Assembly: GCA_030765045.1 (NCBI GenBank)
Contig: CM060974.1
Span: forward strand, 48,670,839 to 48,734,838
Direction of reading: 5' to 3'
Source of the DNA: Tenodera sinensis
Lineage: Eukaryota > Arthropoda > Insecta > Mantodea > Mantidae
DNA length: 64,000 nt
The notes under the pieces are model-generated. The model did no database searches. It had not been told where the DNA came from and was given only the letters and a program-made list of their open reading frames with translations. The translations under genes were made by a program, and so were the position numbers. This document shows, piece by piece, positions 23,421-35,376 of the stretch. Position 1 is the stretch's first letter; the number at the start of each line of letters is the position of its first letter.

Positions 23421-26400
23421 TTAAATCCTCAAATTTATATTGCACTGCGCTAAAAAATCAAAAACTCTATCAACCGCTGTCCTGTCGTCCGCTAGGACCT
23501 CTGCAAGTCTGGCAGGCAGCTGCAGAGAATCCCGAAGGTGCGCTAGGGAGTAACACTCTAGGAGCACGTGGCGAACCGACAAAACGTTGTCACACAGCGG
23601 ACATAGAGGCGCAGGGTCCCTTTTAAATAGGTAACCGTGCGAAAAATTGCAGTGCCCTATTCTTAATCGAGCCAAACTAACCTCCTCGCGACGAGATGTG
23701 CGACAGGAAGTTACCCAGTTTATCGGAAGTTCTTTCACTTCTCTAAGCTTATTACCGCGGAGAGCTGACCACTCGTCGTGCCAGGACGACAGCACCGCTC
23801 TCCGCACTTCAAGCCTAAAGTCTTCCGAAGTAACACGTGAGATGATAATTCTGGGTTCTGTAGTTGCCGTCTTTGCTGCTAAATCTGCCATTTCATTCCC
23901 AGGCAAACCTACGTGACCAGGAATCCATGCACACACCACATCAACACCAGAAGCTTGTAAAACATGGAGGGCATCCTGGATACGTTGTACAATAGGGTGG
24001 GGGTTGTACAACTGACAAAGGCTCTGCAGTGCACTAAGGGAATCGCTCAAAATCAGGCAGTCACCTAATTTACGACGGCGAACATACAAAACGGCTCGAT
24101 AAATAGCATAAAGCTCTGCAGTAAAAATGGAAGTGCTATTTGGAAAACCGAATGTATATGGTTCGGTTCCATAAACATAAGCACATCCAACACCGTTGGT
24201 GTTCTTTGATCCATCGGTGTAAATATATTTATGGTCAGAGTAACCTGACAAAAATTCTAAGAAACACGTGCGGATACTTGAAATAGGCATCGTGGACTTC
24301 TGGTGTATGGTCATCCCAAGATCTACATGGGGCGTACCAGATAGCCAAGGGGGGTAAAGTCTCTCGCCCTTGGCGAACATCACAGGCAGTTCCACTCCAA
24401 GCTTCACTAGGAGCTCTTGGAAACGGAACCCCGCAGGCTTTGGATTAAGGGTGCTATTTCTATATCGTTCTCTTAGCGTGGTGGTGAAAAAAGAAGCGAA
24501 CGTTGGGTGCTTAGGCATACATCTAAGCGCACAACCATAATTTGCCAAGAGAATCTCACGCCGATATTGCAGAGGAGGTTCTGCGGACTCGGCGTAAAGG
24601 CTCACCACTGGGCTTGTTGGAAAAGCTCCTGTTGCAATGCGGATGCCCCTATTATGGACCACGTCTAATCTTCTCAGCACAGATGGCCGTGCTGACGAAT
24701 AAATAATACACCCATAGTCTAGCTTGGATCGGACCAATGCGCGATATATTCGCAGCAAAATTGTTCGATCCGCTCCCCACGATTTGCCATTCAGTACTCG
24801 CATAATATTTAGGGAACGGTCACATCTCGCTCTTAGCTGTGCAATATGCGACGACCAACTAAGCTTCCTGTCCAAGATCAAACCCAGGAAGCGCGTCTCT
24901 TCTGCAAAGGGAAGTTCATCTGGACCAAATCGGAGCGAAGGTGGTAATCGTCTCCTACGGCGCCAGAAATTAACGCAGATTGTCTTCTCAGTTGAGAAAC
25001 GGAAGCCGTTTCTCACGCTCCATTCTCTAAGGTTGTCCAAACATTGCTGCAGGCGCCGTTGTAAGAACGCCGTGCGCTGAGAAATGCAATAGACAGCGAA
25101 GTCGTCTACGAATAGACATGACGAAACTCCAGGTGGAACACATTTCCAGATGGAGTTGATTGCTATAGCAAAGAGCGTGACACTTAGCACCGAACCCTGA
25201 GGTACTCCCTCCTCCTGAACAAAAGAATTAGAAAAAACCGAGCCGACCCTTACTCGGAAAAAGCGGTCCTTCATAAACTCCTGAATGAAAAGTGGTAGGC
25301 GTCCACGTATGTTCCAGGCATACAGGGAACGTAGAATCCCTGCTCGCCAGCACGTATCATAAGCCTTCTCAAGATCGAAAAATATGCCAACCGTTTGACA
25401 GTTCTTCATAAAGCCGTCCATTATCTGTGTCGATATTGACACAAGATGGTCAACAGTTGAACGGCGTCGTCGAAAACCACACTGGATGTTAGTCAGTAGG
25501 TTACGACTTTCTAACCACCATACCAATCGTCCATTGATCATGCGTTCCATCACCTTGCAAACGCAACTGGTGAGGGAAATAGGACGATAGCTGGAGGGAA
25601 GATGACGGTCCTTCCCAGCCTTCAAGATGGGAATAACGGTGGCCTCCCGCCAATTTTCTGGGAGTATACTGTCAACCCAAACACGATTATAGACCTCGAG
25701 CAGGAATGCCTTACCTTCAGGAGAGAGCTGTTGTAACATTTGTACATGAATACCGTCCGGTCCTGGTGCTGAACATCGCGAAGATTTCAGGGAATACTCC
25801 AGCTCTGCCATGGTGAAAAGGCGATTGTAATCTTCTACGTTTCTAGAACGAAACGAGAAGCCTTGAGATTCCACCTGAGTTTTAATTGGAAGGAACTCAG
25901 GGGAGTAATTTTCCGAGCTAGACACTTGTGCGAAAGCACTGCCAAAGGTATTGGCCACTTCAAATGAATCAACAACAGCTCCTGTGGATGTTTTTAGTCC
26001 CGCTATTGGTATTTGGGTCGTTTTAGCTGCAACACGCCTTAATCTATCCCACACAACCGAGGAAGGTGTGTGTCGGTTAAATGAAGCTACAAATTTGCTC
26101 CATGATGACTTTTTGCTATCCTTAATGACTTGTCTGGACCTGGCACGCATTTTCTTGTATTCAATCAGGTTTTCCAAAGTAGGGTGACGTTGGAAAACCC
26201 TAAGTGCACGCCTTCGAGCACGAATGGCATTCCGACATTCTTCCGTCCACCAGGGGACGGGAAATCGACGGGGGTGTGTAGTCGACCGCGGAATCGACTG
26301 TTCAGCAGCAGAGAGAATCGTCTCCGTGAGATGCTGCGCCAAATTATGCACTGAGTCGTGCTCGTTGTACGTAAAGACAGCCAACTGGGTGTAGAGGTTC

Positions 26401-27110
26401 CAGTTGGCATGGTCCAAACGCCACCTGGGCATACGTGTGGAATACGTATGTTGCGTCAAGAGACTAATAAGACATGGGAAGTGGTCACTAGAGTGTAAAT
26501 CAGAGATGACATTCCATTGTAAGGAGACTGCCAACTGAGGTGAACAAACTGTAAGGTCAAGGTGTGAGAAGCTGTTATGAGAGTCCGAAATGAATGTAGG
26601 CTCTCCAGTGTTGAGGAGAGCTAGGTTGTGACTGTCCAAAAAATCGGAGATGAGTGTATCTCTCGCACAAGCGCGACTTGAACCCCACAGTGGGTGGTGC
26701 GCATTGAAGTCTCCCACCAACAGAAAAGGTGTTGGCAACTGGGAAACTAGATCTTCTAAATCAATGTGCGAGAAGTCATGGGAGGGAGGCAAATAAACAT
26801 TACAGATAGTGAAATGTATGTTTGGCAGTTTAATCCATACAGCAACTGATTGTATATCAGAGTGCAAAGGTAGAGTTTGCATATATACGTCATCTCTGAC
26901 AAGTATCATAGCGCCACCATGTGCCGGTACACCCTCTTCTGGTGTAACATCACACCGTATTGGGGTGTATCGCCTTAGATGGAAAGCGTCTCGAGGACGC
27001 AGCTTAGTCTCTTGCAAACATGCGACCAGAGGTTCGTTTTCTTTGAGCAAGAGCTCAAGTTCTGGCCTTTGAGTTCGAATGCCACGTACGTTCCATTGTA
27101 GGATAGTCAT
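23421..27110 (-). CDS. I-clade ORF2: endonuclease, reverse transcriptase, RNase H
   Basis: 1229 codons, uninterrupted. Endonuclease (about 1-230): LQWNVRG, LQETK (catalytic Glu 34), GDFNAHHPLW and SSDHFPC. Reverse transcriptase (about 450-760): PGPDGIHVQML, YRPISLTS, FFDLEKAYD, GVPQGSVLS and FVDDFAVY; this box has FVDD rather than the common YADD, with both aspartates kept. RNase H (about 960-1090): YTDGSKN, FTAELYAIY, LSDSLSAL and WIPGHVGLPGNEMADLAAK. A Cys/His motif near the end (CPLCDNVLSVRHVLLEC). The enzyme nicks DNA, primes reverse transcription on the nick and removes template RNA. RNase H separates it from Jockey elements. Start chosen as the ATG just before LQWN, 43 nt after ORF1. 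Confidence 0.9.
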   Translation of the reverse strand: MTILQWNVRGIRTQRPELELLLKENEPLVACLQETKLRPRDAFHLRRYTPIRCDVTPEEGVPAHGGAMILVRDDVYMQTLPLHSDIQSVAVWIKLPNIHFTICNVYLPPSHDFSHIDLEDLVSQLPTPFLLVGDFNAHHPLWGSSRACARDTLISDFLDSHNLALLNTGEPTFISDSHNSFSHLDLTVCSPQLAVSLQWNVISDLHSSDHFPCLISLLTQHTYSTRMPRWRLDHANWNLYTQLAVFTYNEHDSVHNLAQHLTETILSAAEQSIPRSTTHPRRFPVPWWTEECRNAIRARRRALRVFQRHPTLENLIEYKKMRARSRQVIKDSKKSSWSKFVASFNRHTPSSVVWDRLRRVAAKTTQIPIAGLKTSTGAVVDSFEVANTFGSAFAQVSSSENYSPEFLPIKTQVESQGFSFRSRNVEDYNRLFTMAELEYSLKSSRCSAPGPDGIHVQMLQQLSPEGKAFLLEVYNRVWVDSILPENWREATVIPILKAGKDRHLPSSYRPISLTSCVCKVMERMINGRLVWWLESRNLLTNIQCGFRRRRSTVDHLVSISTQIMDGFMKNCQTVGIFFDLEKAYDTCWRAGILRSLYAWNIRGRLPLFIQEFMKDRFFRVRVGSVFSNSFVQEEGVPQGSVLSVTLFAIAINSIWKCVPPGVSSCLFVDDFAVYCISQRTAFLQRRLQQCLDNLREWSVRNGFRFSTEKTICVNFWRRRRRLPPSLRFGPDELPFAEETRFLGLILDRKLSWSSHIAQLRARCDRSLNIMRVLNGKSWGADRTILLRIYRALVRSKLDYGCIIYSSARPSVLRRLDVVHNRGIRIATGAFPTSPVVSLYAESAEPPLQYRREILLANYGCALRCMPKHPTFASFFTTTLRERYRNSTLNPKPAGFRFQELLVKLGVELPVMFAKGERLYPPWLSGTPHVDLGMTIHQKSTMPISSIRTCFLEFLSGYSDHKYIYTDGSKNTNGVGCAYVYGTEPYTFGFPNSTSIFTAELYAIYRAVLYVRRRKLGDCLILSDSLSALQSLCQLYNPHPIVQRIQDALHVLQASGVDVVCAWIPGHVGLPGNEMADLAAKTATTEPRIIISRVTSEDFRLEVRRAVLSSWHDEWSALRGNKLREVKELPINWVTSCRTSRREEVSLARLRIGHCNFSHGYLFKRDPAPLCPLCDNVLSVRHVLLECYSLAHLRDSLQLPARLAEVLADDRTAVDRVFDFLAQCNINLRI

Positions 27111-27153
27111 ATTGCATTGTGTATGGGATAGGTAATTCCAAGGTAACTCTTCA

Positions 27154-28641
27154 TTACTTTGGAGCAGGCGGTTGTCGAACTAATTTAGCCCTTTTCTCTC
27201 TTGGGCTGACGTTCTTTTCGGACGCTTTTTCGCGCCTCTTTTCCCCTGGGGGTCTCCCAGTGTGGGCAGATTGGTCCAGATCCATGTCCTCTGCCGAGGA
27301 CGTGCGTCTTCCCATAGCAAACTTGGGTTCGAGTGTCTCGAACCGGTTGCTAATGGGGACCGGCGAAGATGAAAGACGCCGGTCTGAGTCCACTCCTGAA
27401 GATTCCCCAGAAGAGGATCTTCGAGGAGATCTCCTTGGACTCTTATACCCCTTTGATGTACTGGGGTGAGCCTTATCTTCCTTGAGGAAATCGTTCTTTG
27501 TGTAGTTCTTTTTAAATTTTATCGGCGAGCCATTGTAAATAACGGGTTTGCTAGTCTTCTGTGTCGAGTTTGGCATTTTCGTTGGTGATCGAACAGTTGA
27601 ATTTTTTTCACCAACAGATTTTGTACACGTTGATACAGATGTGCGCACTGATGTTGAAGGCTTTGGTATAGAGCTACGGGCAACAAGTGTTTTTTCAGAA
27701 ATTGTTGCCCCATTGAAATCGCTGGTCTGAGTTGCGATCTCTCTGCTCGCTACCGCTTTAGCTGCAACTGAGCTATAGGTTCCGGATCTGGGAACAGAGG
27801 GTTGGCGTAGACGCAAGAGCTTCCGGGCTTCTGAGAAGGGCACCTTCTCTTTGACCCGTATCTCTTGGATCGCTCTTTCCTCTACAAAGCGGGGGCAGTC
27901 TCGGGAACTAGATGGATGTTCACCTCTGCAGTTCACACATGAAGGAGCTGTAGTACATGCACCATCGTGGGATTCATCTCCACATTGCGGGCATGTAGCT
28001 AGTCCCTTACAAAGCTCACTTGTATGACCAAAGCGCTGGCACTTAAAACACCTGAGTGGGTTCGGGATGAACGGCCTAACTTCGATGGATTCATACCCTG
28101 CCTTAATCCTTTGCGGGAGATCTACCCGATCAAAGGTCAGGAACAGGGTATTAGTTGGCTTTAACTCACCACCTTCTTTACGTTGAACCCGGTAAACGTG
28201 TATGACGCCTTGTTCCGCCAGATTCTCTTGAATCTCCTCATTGGATAATCCTTCCAATGCACGGGTGTTTATCACACCGCGCGAGGAGTTCAAGGTTCTG
28301 TGCATCTCGACGCGTACTGGATAACTTGCTAGCATGTTCGCTTTCAATATCTTAGCTGCCTGGGTAGCTGAATGTGCTTCAACCAGGAGCGTTCCATTGC
28401 GAGATCTAGTGTAAGATTTTACTGGACCAGCAATATTATCCAAACCCTTTTGAATTGTAAATGGGCTCACCGAAAGGAATTTTTTATCTCCCTCAGTTCT
28501 AGATATCATTAAGTAGCGAGGACCACTCGACTCTGCTACTTCCTTTACACAGACTTTACTTTGTTTGGTTTTGTTATGAGTTTTCGTACTCATGGCGATG
28601 TTATCCTCCACCATTGCAGATGTCTCCGATGGCATGCTCAC
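27154..28641 (-). CDS. I-clade ORF1: Gag-like RNA-binding protein with three zinc knuckles
   Basis: 495 codons, uninterrupted. The N-terminal 40 residues are polar. Residues of about 45-190 form an RRM/PRE_C2HC-like region. Three Cys/His knuckles follow: C198-x2-C-x4-H-x4-C (CFKCQRFGHTSELC), about 217-229 (CPQCGDESHDGAC) and about 235-249 (CVNCRGEHPSSSRDC). The last 200 residues are Ser/Lys/Arg-rich and probably disordered. The family binds element RNA and forms the ribonucleoprotein with ORF2. It lies directly upstream of ORF2 with a 43-nt gap, consistent with one bicistronic RNA. A similar but broken ORF1 segment is seen at 44.8-45.0 kb. Confidence 0.9.
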   Translation of the reverse strand: MSMPSETSAMVEDNIAMSTKTHNKTKQSKVCVKEVAESSGPRYLMISRTEGDKKFLSVSPFTIQKGLDNIAGPVKSYTRSRNGTLLVEAHSATQAAKILKANMLASYPVRVEMHRTLNSSRGVINTRALEGLSNEEIQENLAEQGVIHVYRVQRKEGGELKPTNTLFLTFDRVDLPQRIKAGYESIEVRPFIPNPLRCFKCQRFGHTSELCKGLATCPQCGDESHDGACTTAPSCVNCRGEHPSSSRDCPRFVEERAIQEIRVKEKVPFSEARKLLRLRQPSVPRSGTYSSVAAKAVASREIATQTSDFNGATISEKTLVARSSIPKPSTSVRTSVSTCTKSVGEKNSTVRSPTKMPNSTQKTSKPVIYNGSPIKFKKNYTKNDFLKEDKAHPSTSKGYKSPRRSPRRSSSGESSGVDSDRRLSSSPVPISNRFETLEPKFAMGRRTSSAEDMDLDQSAHTGRPPGEKRREKASEKNVSPREKRAKLVRQPPAPK

Positions 28642-29712
28642 ATCCTGGGCGCCACCCCGGCTTAGGTGAGAGTCCTGGCCTGGACCTTGCTCACCCTAGG
28701 GTCTCACCTCCCAATGTATAGACAGAGGGACCCAATCGCCTTCAGGAGTGCATCAGCTCATGCAATGGCCCCTCCCCGGGACTGACCTTTATCAGCGGAT
28801 ACGCACACAGATCCTACATGATAACCAGGGGCTGGGACTTACGCGATTACCCAGTCACCCCTTGCGTCACCCCATCCGCCGACGACCCGCGCGTAGGTTA
28901 TCCTTCAGACTGTGTACAGGGAGGTAACAGGTGGGAGGTCAAACACAAAAGTGGACCAAAGTTGATTGGGCGTTTGGCATGTGCCCTCTCACCTCTTGGA
29001 GGAACCCAATCGAGAGTATGGCTCGGGGCCCCGGGTACGCCAAACCCGTACCTACCATAGTAGGAGCCCCTGGGGGAGTTTGATTTCGGAGTCATCTTCT
29101 CCTAGATGAGTCGTCGACCAAGACTAACGAGCCCCATCTACCCGTTTGGAATGTTCTTAGCTTCCCCTCACCTCTTGCCTACCAGTAGTCAAAATGACAC
29201 TTAGTAGGCCGTCTGGTTCAGGTACTGAGCCCCTCCGCCACGACAAGGCGACACTCCTTCGGAGGGGCCCCAGGGGGAAGGAATGAGGTGAAGTGAGACC
29301 GAAGGCTTATCAGAGAGTGGAGCCCACGAAGCCCAACGACGCATAGAAGTTCCTAACAGTGACAGCTGGCGCACGGTCGAAACGTGTCCTCCACCCAGGT
29401 AGAGGGCGACGACGCGAGCTTGCGGCTTGGGGAGCAACTTCCAGGGAGGGGCAGGGAAGAGGTTCAAGAGCGCAAGCAGCTATGCCATCTGCCCGCATTC
29501 GCCGGAACGTACCGCGCTACCATCCAAACCTGAATGATTACAAGAGAGGGAAATGAGTAATGAAGGGGAAGGAATCCGTGGAGAAGACAGTAATGCACCC
29601 CAGCATTTGCCCAAACCCGCGGCCTCCCGGTCAAGGACACCTTACAACCCTGACAGCCCTCTTGCGGGGATTCCTGTGTCCGTGATACGCTAGTGAGCAC
29701 CAGTCCCATGGC
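28642..29712 (-). promoter_or_regulatory. GC-rich 5' leader of I-clade element
   Basis: About 1.07 kb, clearly richer in G and C than the flanks, with no supported ORF. In this clade an internal promoter lies in the 5' UTR, so it is the expected promoter region. The exact start is not fixed. An 11-base match, CCCCAGGGGGA, at 23207 and 29268 was considered as a target duplication but would leave about 440 bp unexplained. Confidence 0.5.
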
Positions 29713-29901
29713 ATGAGTTTTACTCTGCAGTCAATTTTGGATGACGACCCAGAAACTGTAAATTCAGTGCTGTGGTGTGCTGTCCAAATTGTCTTTGGCA
29801 AGCATGTTTAACTTTTATTTTATTTCGTAGCTTGTTTGTACAACTTACTGTTTTATGATCAGTTTTAAGTTATAACCGTTTTTACTTTTTATCGGTTTTA
29901 A
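29713..29901 (+). pseudogene. Decayed I-like LINE ORF2, last codons and 3' UTR
   Basis: The frame at 29713-29811 reads LQSILDDDPETVNSVLW, matching the last segment of the intact ORF2 (LAEVLADDRTAVDRVFDF), then stops. This is the continuation of the plus-strand copy at 22.0-23.2 kb. Part of the C-terminus, including the Cys/His motif, is missing between the two pieces. The 3' UTR runs into a TTAA MITE at 29902. Confidence 0.65.
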
Positions 29902-30393
29902 CCCTTTCATGCCTGAATTATTTTGCTACATATGCCGTTCTTCCTCTTATGCGAAACCGGTTTAGATTAGGCGGTCTGGGAGACCTTCGGTCTGCTGGCT
30001 CGGATAGCCATGATCGTTAAGGCAACACGTAGTGCACTGGCCATGCACTCAAAGCCTGAGGTCGTGAGTTCGAGTCTCGGCAACCGCAGTCAAATGTACC
30101 TGTGGTAAAGGACGGGGAGGGCCCACATAAAATAATCGGTGTGATGGCACGCGTGGATGATGACGGGGTATCATTTGACTGCGGTTGCATGGATTTTGCT
30201 TCTTTTATTATAAAAAAAACACTACAATATAAATTGTAAAAAAAATAATTTTTTGCAATTCAAACCGTCTCAAATATATATTTTTAATTGGTGACAGACA
30301 GTATAACAAATATATAGCAGAAAAAAAAGTTAAACCTTGTACAAATAGGAAAAAAGCCTATGTATCTTATAAGACACACCAGGCATGAAAGGG
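29902..30393 (+). mobile_element. TTAA MITE (piggyBac-like), copy 1
   Basis: 492 bp with terminal inverted repeats CCCTTTCATGCCTG and CAGGCATGAAAGGG, flanked by TTAA at 29898-29901 and 30394-30397. CCC...GGG ends with a TTAA duplication are the piggyBac pattern. There is no transposase ORF. A tRNA-like block lies inside. It is inserted in the 3' UTR of the decayed I-like LINE. An inverted second copy is at 32774-33259. Confidence 0.85.
30011..30087 (+). repeat. tRNA-like module inside the MITE
   Basis: The block GTTAAGGCAACACGTAGTGC through box B-like GAGTTCGAGTCTC (about 30066-30078) to GGCAACCGC resembles a tRNA-derived SINE head. It lacks a clean cloverleaf, so it is not called a tRNA gene. 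The same block is present at the same place in copy 2. Confidence 0.55.
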
Positions 30394-30397
30394 TTAA

Positions 30398-30480
30398 ATT
30401 CCCCATTTTAACGGTGCATCCTAAATGGTGATGAGTTTCCCCGGTTTTATCTCTTGACTTCGGGCCCTTAAACCTCACTC
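30398..30480 (+). pseudogene. Decayed I-like LINE, 3' terminus
   Basis: Resumes after the MITE and ends with GGGCCCTTAAACC followed by (CTCA)n, the same tail as the fragments at 9.8 and 51.8 kb (opposite orientation). It closes the plus-strand copy that starts at 22.0 kb. Confidence 0.7.
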
Positions 30481-30706
30481 ACTCATTTCAGTATTACAGA
30501 TTATGAGTATAATTAATACTTTTTTCTCTATTGAACAAAACAATGTAATCATTAGCTCATGGATAAGGTATGTACTTAAATTTACCTTGTAAATATAAGA
30601 GTAAATTCTATTTACGTGAATCTTATTGTTCTGGACTATGCGATGAATTCTAATAATATTAATGGGCAAATAAAGAAAACAGTAAAATGCAATGGCGGCT
30701 CGCAAT

Positions 30707-32773
<2,067 letters not shown>

Positions 32774-33259
32774 CCCTTTCATGCCTGGTGTGTCTTATAA
32801 GATACATTGGCTTTTTTCCTATTTGTACTATTTTTAACTGTTTTCTCTGCTATATTCTTGTTATACTGTCTGTCACCAATTAAAAATACATATTTGAGAC
32901 GGTTTGAATTGTAAACATTTTTTTTACAATTTATATTGTAGTGTTTTTTATAAGAAAAGAAGCAAAATCCATGCAACCGCAGTCAAATGACACCCCGTCA
33001 CCATCCACGCGTGCCAACACACCGATTATTTTACGTGGGCCCTCCCCGTCCTTTACCACAGGCACATTTGATTGCGGTTGCCGAGACTCGAACTCACGAC
33101 CTCAGTCTTTGAGTGCATGGCCAGTGCACTATGTGTTACCTTAACGATCATGGCTATCCAAGCCAGCAGGCTGAAGGTGTCCCAGACCACCTAATCTAAA
33201 CCGGTTTCGAATTAGAGGAAGAACGGCATATGTAGCAAAATAATTCAGGCATGAAAGGG
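32774..33259 (-). mobile_element. TTAA-type MITE, copy 2 (inverted)
   Basis: 486 bp, reverse complement of the element at 29902-30393, with the same terminal repeats and the same tRNA-like block. It is flanked by ATAA on both sides (32770-32773 and 33260-33263) instead of TTAA. Both sides match, so the element either used a non-canonical target or the site was ATAA by chance and was duplicated. Confidence 0.85.
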
Positions 33260-33263
33260 ATAA

Positions 33264-34826
33264 ACTTCAGTGAATAAAAACGTAGCAAGAGCAGTTTTAA
33301 AGTTTAATACTAATTCTACCCTTGATAAATTAAAAGTGAATGCTTGAATTTCAAGGCAGTTAGTACAGGGAACAGACGCTAGGATTATGTATATATGTAT
33401 AAGCTAATTCAATGCATTTAGTATTACATACATGTGTAACACAGTATGTAGTCAAATTTATTAAAAACAAACTAATATTAAATACCATCCAAATGGCTTG
33501 CACTATGTGAAAATTGGACATGGTCACAATAATACTGGGTGCTTCCTGAGAATATGTCCACTAAGATTTAAACCACTTCCTCCTTTATATGAAATGGGCA
33601 TAGATGCTTTGCATTAGCTTTCCCTTAGCCATATTGGTGAAAAAGTTTCACTCTGTTGTCTACATCTAATGTTTTAACAGTTTTTTCCCTACCATCTCAA
33701 AAATAAAAACAATTCCACTGGGAATTTAGGATTTTTACACAGTAGCATTCTTGCAAAGTGACATTATAAGCAATGATTATTTCTAAAAAGAACAAACTAA
33801 GAATTTATTTATAAAACTAATTGTATAGATTGCTGACACGGAGTTGACAAAAATCGCTTTACCTTAAACTCATCCAAGAAAATTAAGGAAAATGAAGCTA
33901 TTAACAGTGAAGCAACAAGATTCTAAAGTAAGAACAAATTAGAAACTAAAAGCTTCACTTATCTTAGTAATATTGCAAAAAGAACATGCAACATTACTAA
34001 GATAAGTGAAGTTTTTAGTTTCTAATTTGTTCTTAATTTAGAATCATCAAAGAAAACTTTGTTCTAAAGCGATTTCAAAATTGCTATTTTCTGAATATAC
34101 AAGGTGTTAGGGGTATGAGTGCGTAGACTTCAAAGGCAACTTTCTGACGTTAAACTGAAACATAAGTTCCTGTACCATTTTCCTCTATACTGCATGGTTT
34201 CATAAATAAAAATTAAAACTGGTCAAAAGTGTAATTGCGAATATGTCACCACTCTGTTATCATTTACTTCTGCAATTAGAACAGTGAGGTAGAGCTACAG
34301 AGGATGCGTTATTTATGTCTTTAACATATGTTGCTAAAATGATTCGTTTAACCACAAAATGATATCAAAGGACTGGATTTCAGTGTGTATTGGAATAAAG
34401 TCGTGGGCCTATTTTTGGCCACCCCGCAACATTAGCGCACCAGAAGAGCAGATTGTGAGCGAATTTTGACAGCACAACCATCCCCGTGCCATCTGTGCAC
34501 AACAGCAGGTTCTGTCAGTGCTTCAGGTGCGTTAAATGCATTCAGAACTATGGCAGCCTTTACAAATCAAGAGTATTTAGATATGCTTCTTGCTTAGGGC
34601 TAAACCAATTGCAACACACGTGAAGCACAATACTTAATGATCTTTGCACATGTGTGTTTGAAGCAGCCCTAGAGATTGGGCGGAACACAAAAGCTCTAAC
34701 TAGGGTAGGGCAAATGATGCGATGCCTGCGTAGATTCTCACGGAGCACACTTTGAACATCTACTGTAAAAGACATGTTGTAGAGTTTGCAGTTATTGACC
34801 ATTAATAATTTTCCTCTTCTGCTGTC
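33264..34826. other. No gene; contains a long hairpin
   Basis: AT-rich sequence. Apart from the inverted repeat at 33919-34045, no motif or repeat was assigned. Confidence 0.4.
33919..34045. repeat. Near-perfect inverted repeat, 53-bp arms
   Basis: Arms 33919-33971 and 33993-34045 are complementary with few mismatches and enclose about 21 nt. A transcript would fold into a long hairpin. It could be a palindromic MITE or a hairpin-RNA source; no terminal duplication was seen. Confidence 0.75.
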
Positions 34827-34871
34827 TTCTTCTTCTTCTTCTTCTTCTTCTTCTTCTTCTTCTTCTTCTTC
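34827..34871. repeat. (TTC)n microsatellite
   Basis: About 15 TTC units. On the minus strand it gives a Glu run in a chance ORF. Confidence 0.9.
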
Positions 34872-35023
34872 ACGTCTTAGGGCATTTAGCCTGTTCCAGC
34901 TGTTAAAGTCATGTTCTTTATAATATATTTTCCTGTTTAACAAAAGGTGGCTGTTATTTAATTACACAATTACACGAATGAGGCATTTCCACACTTAACA
35001 TTTGAAGTTGCTATCGTAGTCTC

Positions 35024-35376
35024 TTACGCAGATAGTAGTTTAGTTCTTGAATGAGAGGCAGACATGCTAACCCTAAGATACTTCCACAGAGAACATCTAC
35101 CGCCTTGGGTAGAAATGTTAATCTCTCGTTGACACGTCTTCTCAGGCTGCTGAGAGGAACTGGTTCTGGTAAAGTAATGTGGTTCATCAACAATCTTCTT
35201 ACACTGATCAACTAAATGTCCTTTCAAAGCTGACGAGCGAGTAAAGCTCTTGTCACAAGTTTTACACTGGTGTGGTTTTTTACTTTCATGAATCAAATAG
35301 TGTGTTTTCAAACTTGACAAGTGAGTAAAGCTCTTATCACAAGTTTTACACTGGTGTGGTCTTTTACCTTCATGAA
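35024..35376 (-). pseudogene. C-terminal part of zinc-finger exon, out of frame
   Basis: Continues the finger array beyond a 28-bp deletion but in another frame. It has one complete C2H2 finger (CKTCDKSFTHLSSLKTHYLIH), a final finger ending in Cys instead of His (CKTCDKSFTRSSALKGHLVDQC), then about 60 residues without domain to a stop at 35024. If the deletion is real, these fingers are not translated from the main frame. If it is an assembly error, they are the normal end of the protein. Confidence 0.65.

Larger units (their letters stand above)
23218..29712 (-). mobile_element. Apparently full-length I-clade LINE
   Basis: On the minus strand: a GC-rich leader of about 1.07 kb, intact ORF1 (495 codons), a 43-nt gap, intact ORF2 (1229 codons with RNase H), and a short 3' UTR with a hairpin and AAATCC-repeat tail ending near 23218. 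It is inserted in a decayed relative lying on the plus strand. The right boundary is set by the reappearance of that host's last codons at about 29.71 kb and is good to within tens of bases. No clean target duplication was found. Both ORFs and all catalytic motifs survive, so it is a young, possibly competent copy. Confidence 0.8.

Noticed and set aside
24724..27072. Plus-strand ORFs of 70-120 aa inside 23.4-28.6 kb
   Set aside because: Antisense shadows of the intact I-clade ORF1 and ORF2.
23207..29278. CCCCAGGGGGA at 23207-23217 and 29268-29278 as target duplication of the I-clade element
   Set aside because: It would leave about 440 bp of GC-rich leader-like sequence outside the element, before the host LINE resumes at 29.71 kb. 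The match is low complexity.
30011..30087. tRNA gene in the MITE
   Set aside because: Box B is present but no clean cloverleaf could be drawn.
34560..34943. 127-aa ORF with a Glu run
   Set aside because: The run is a (TTC)n microsatellite on the other strand; flanking residues show no motif.
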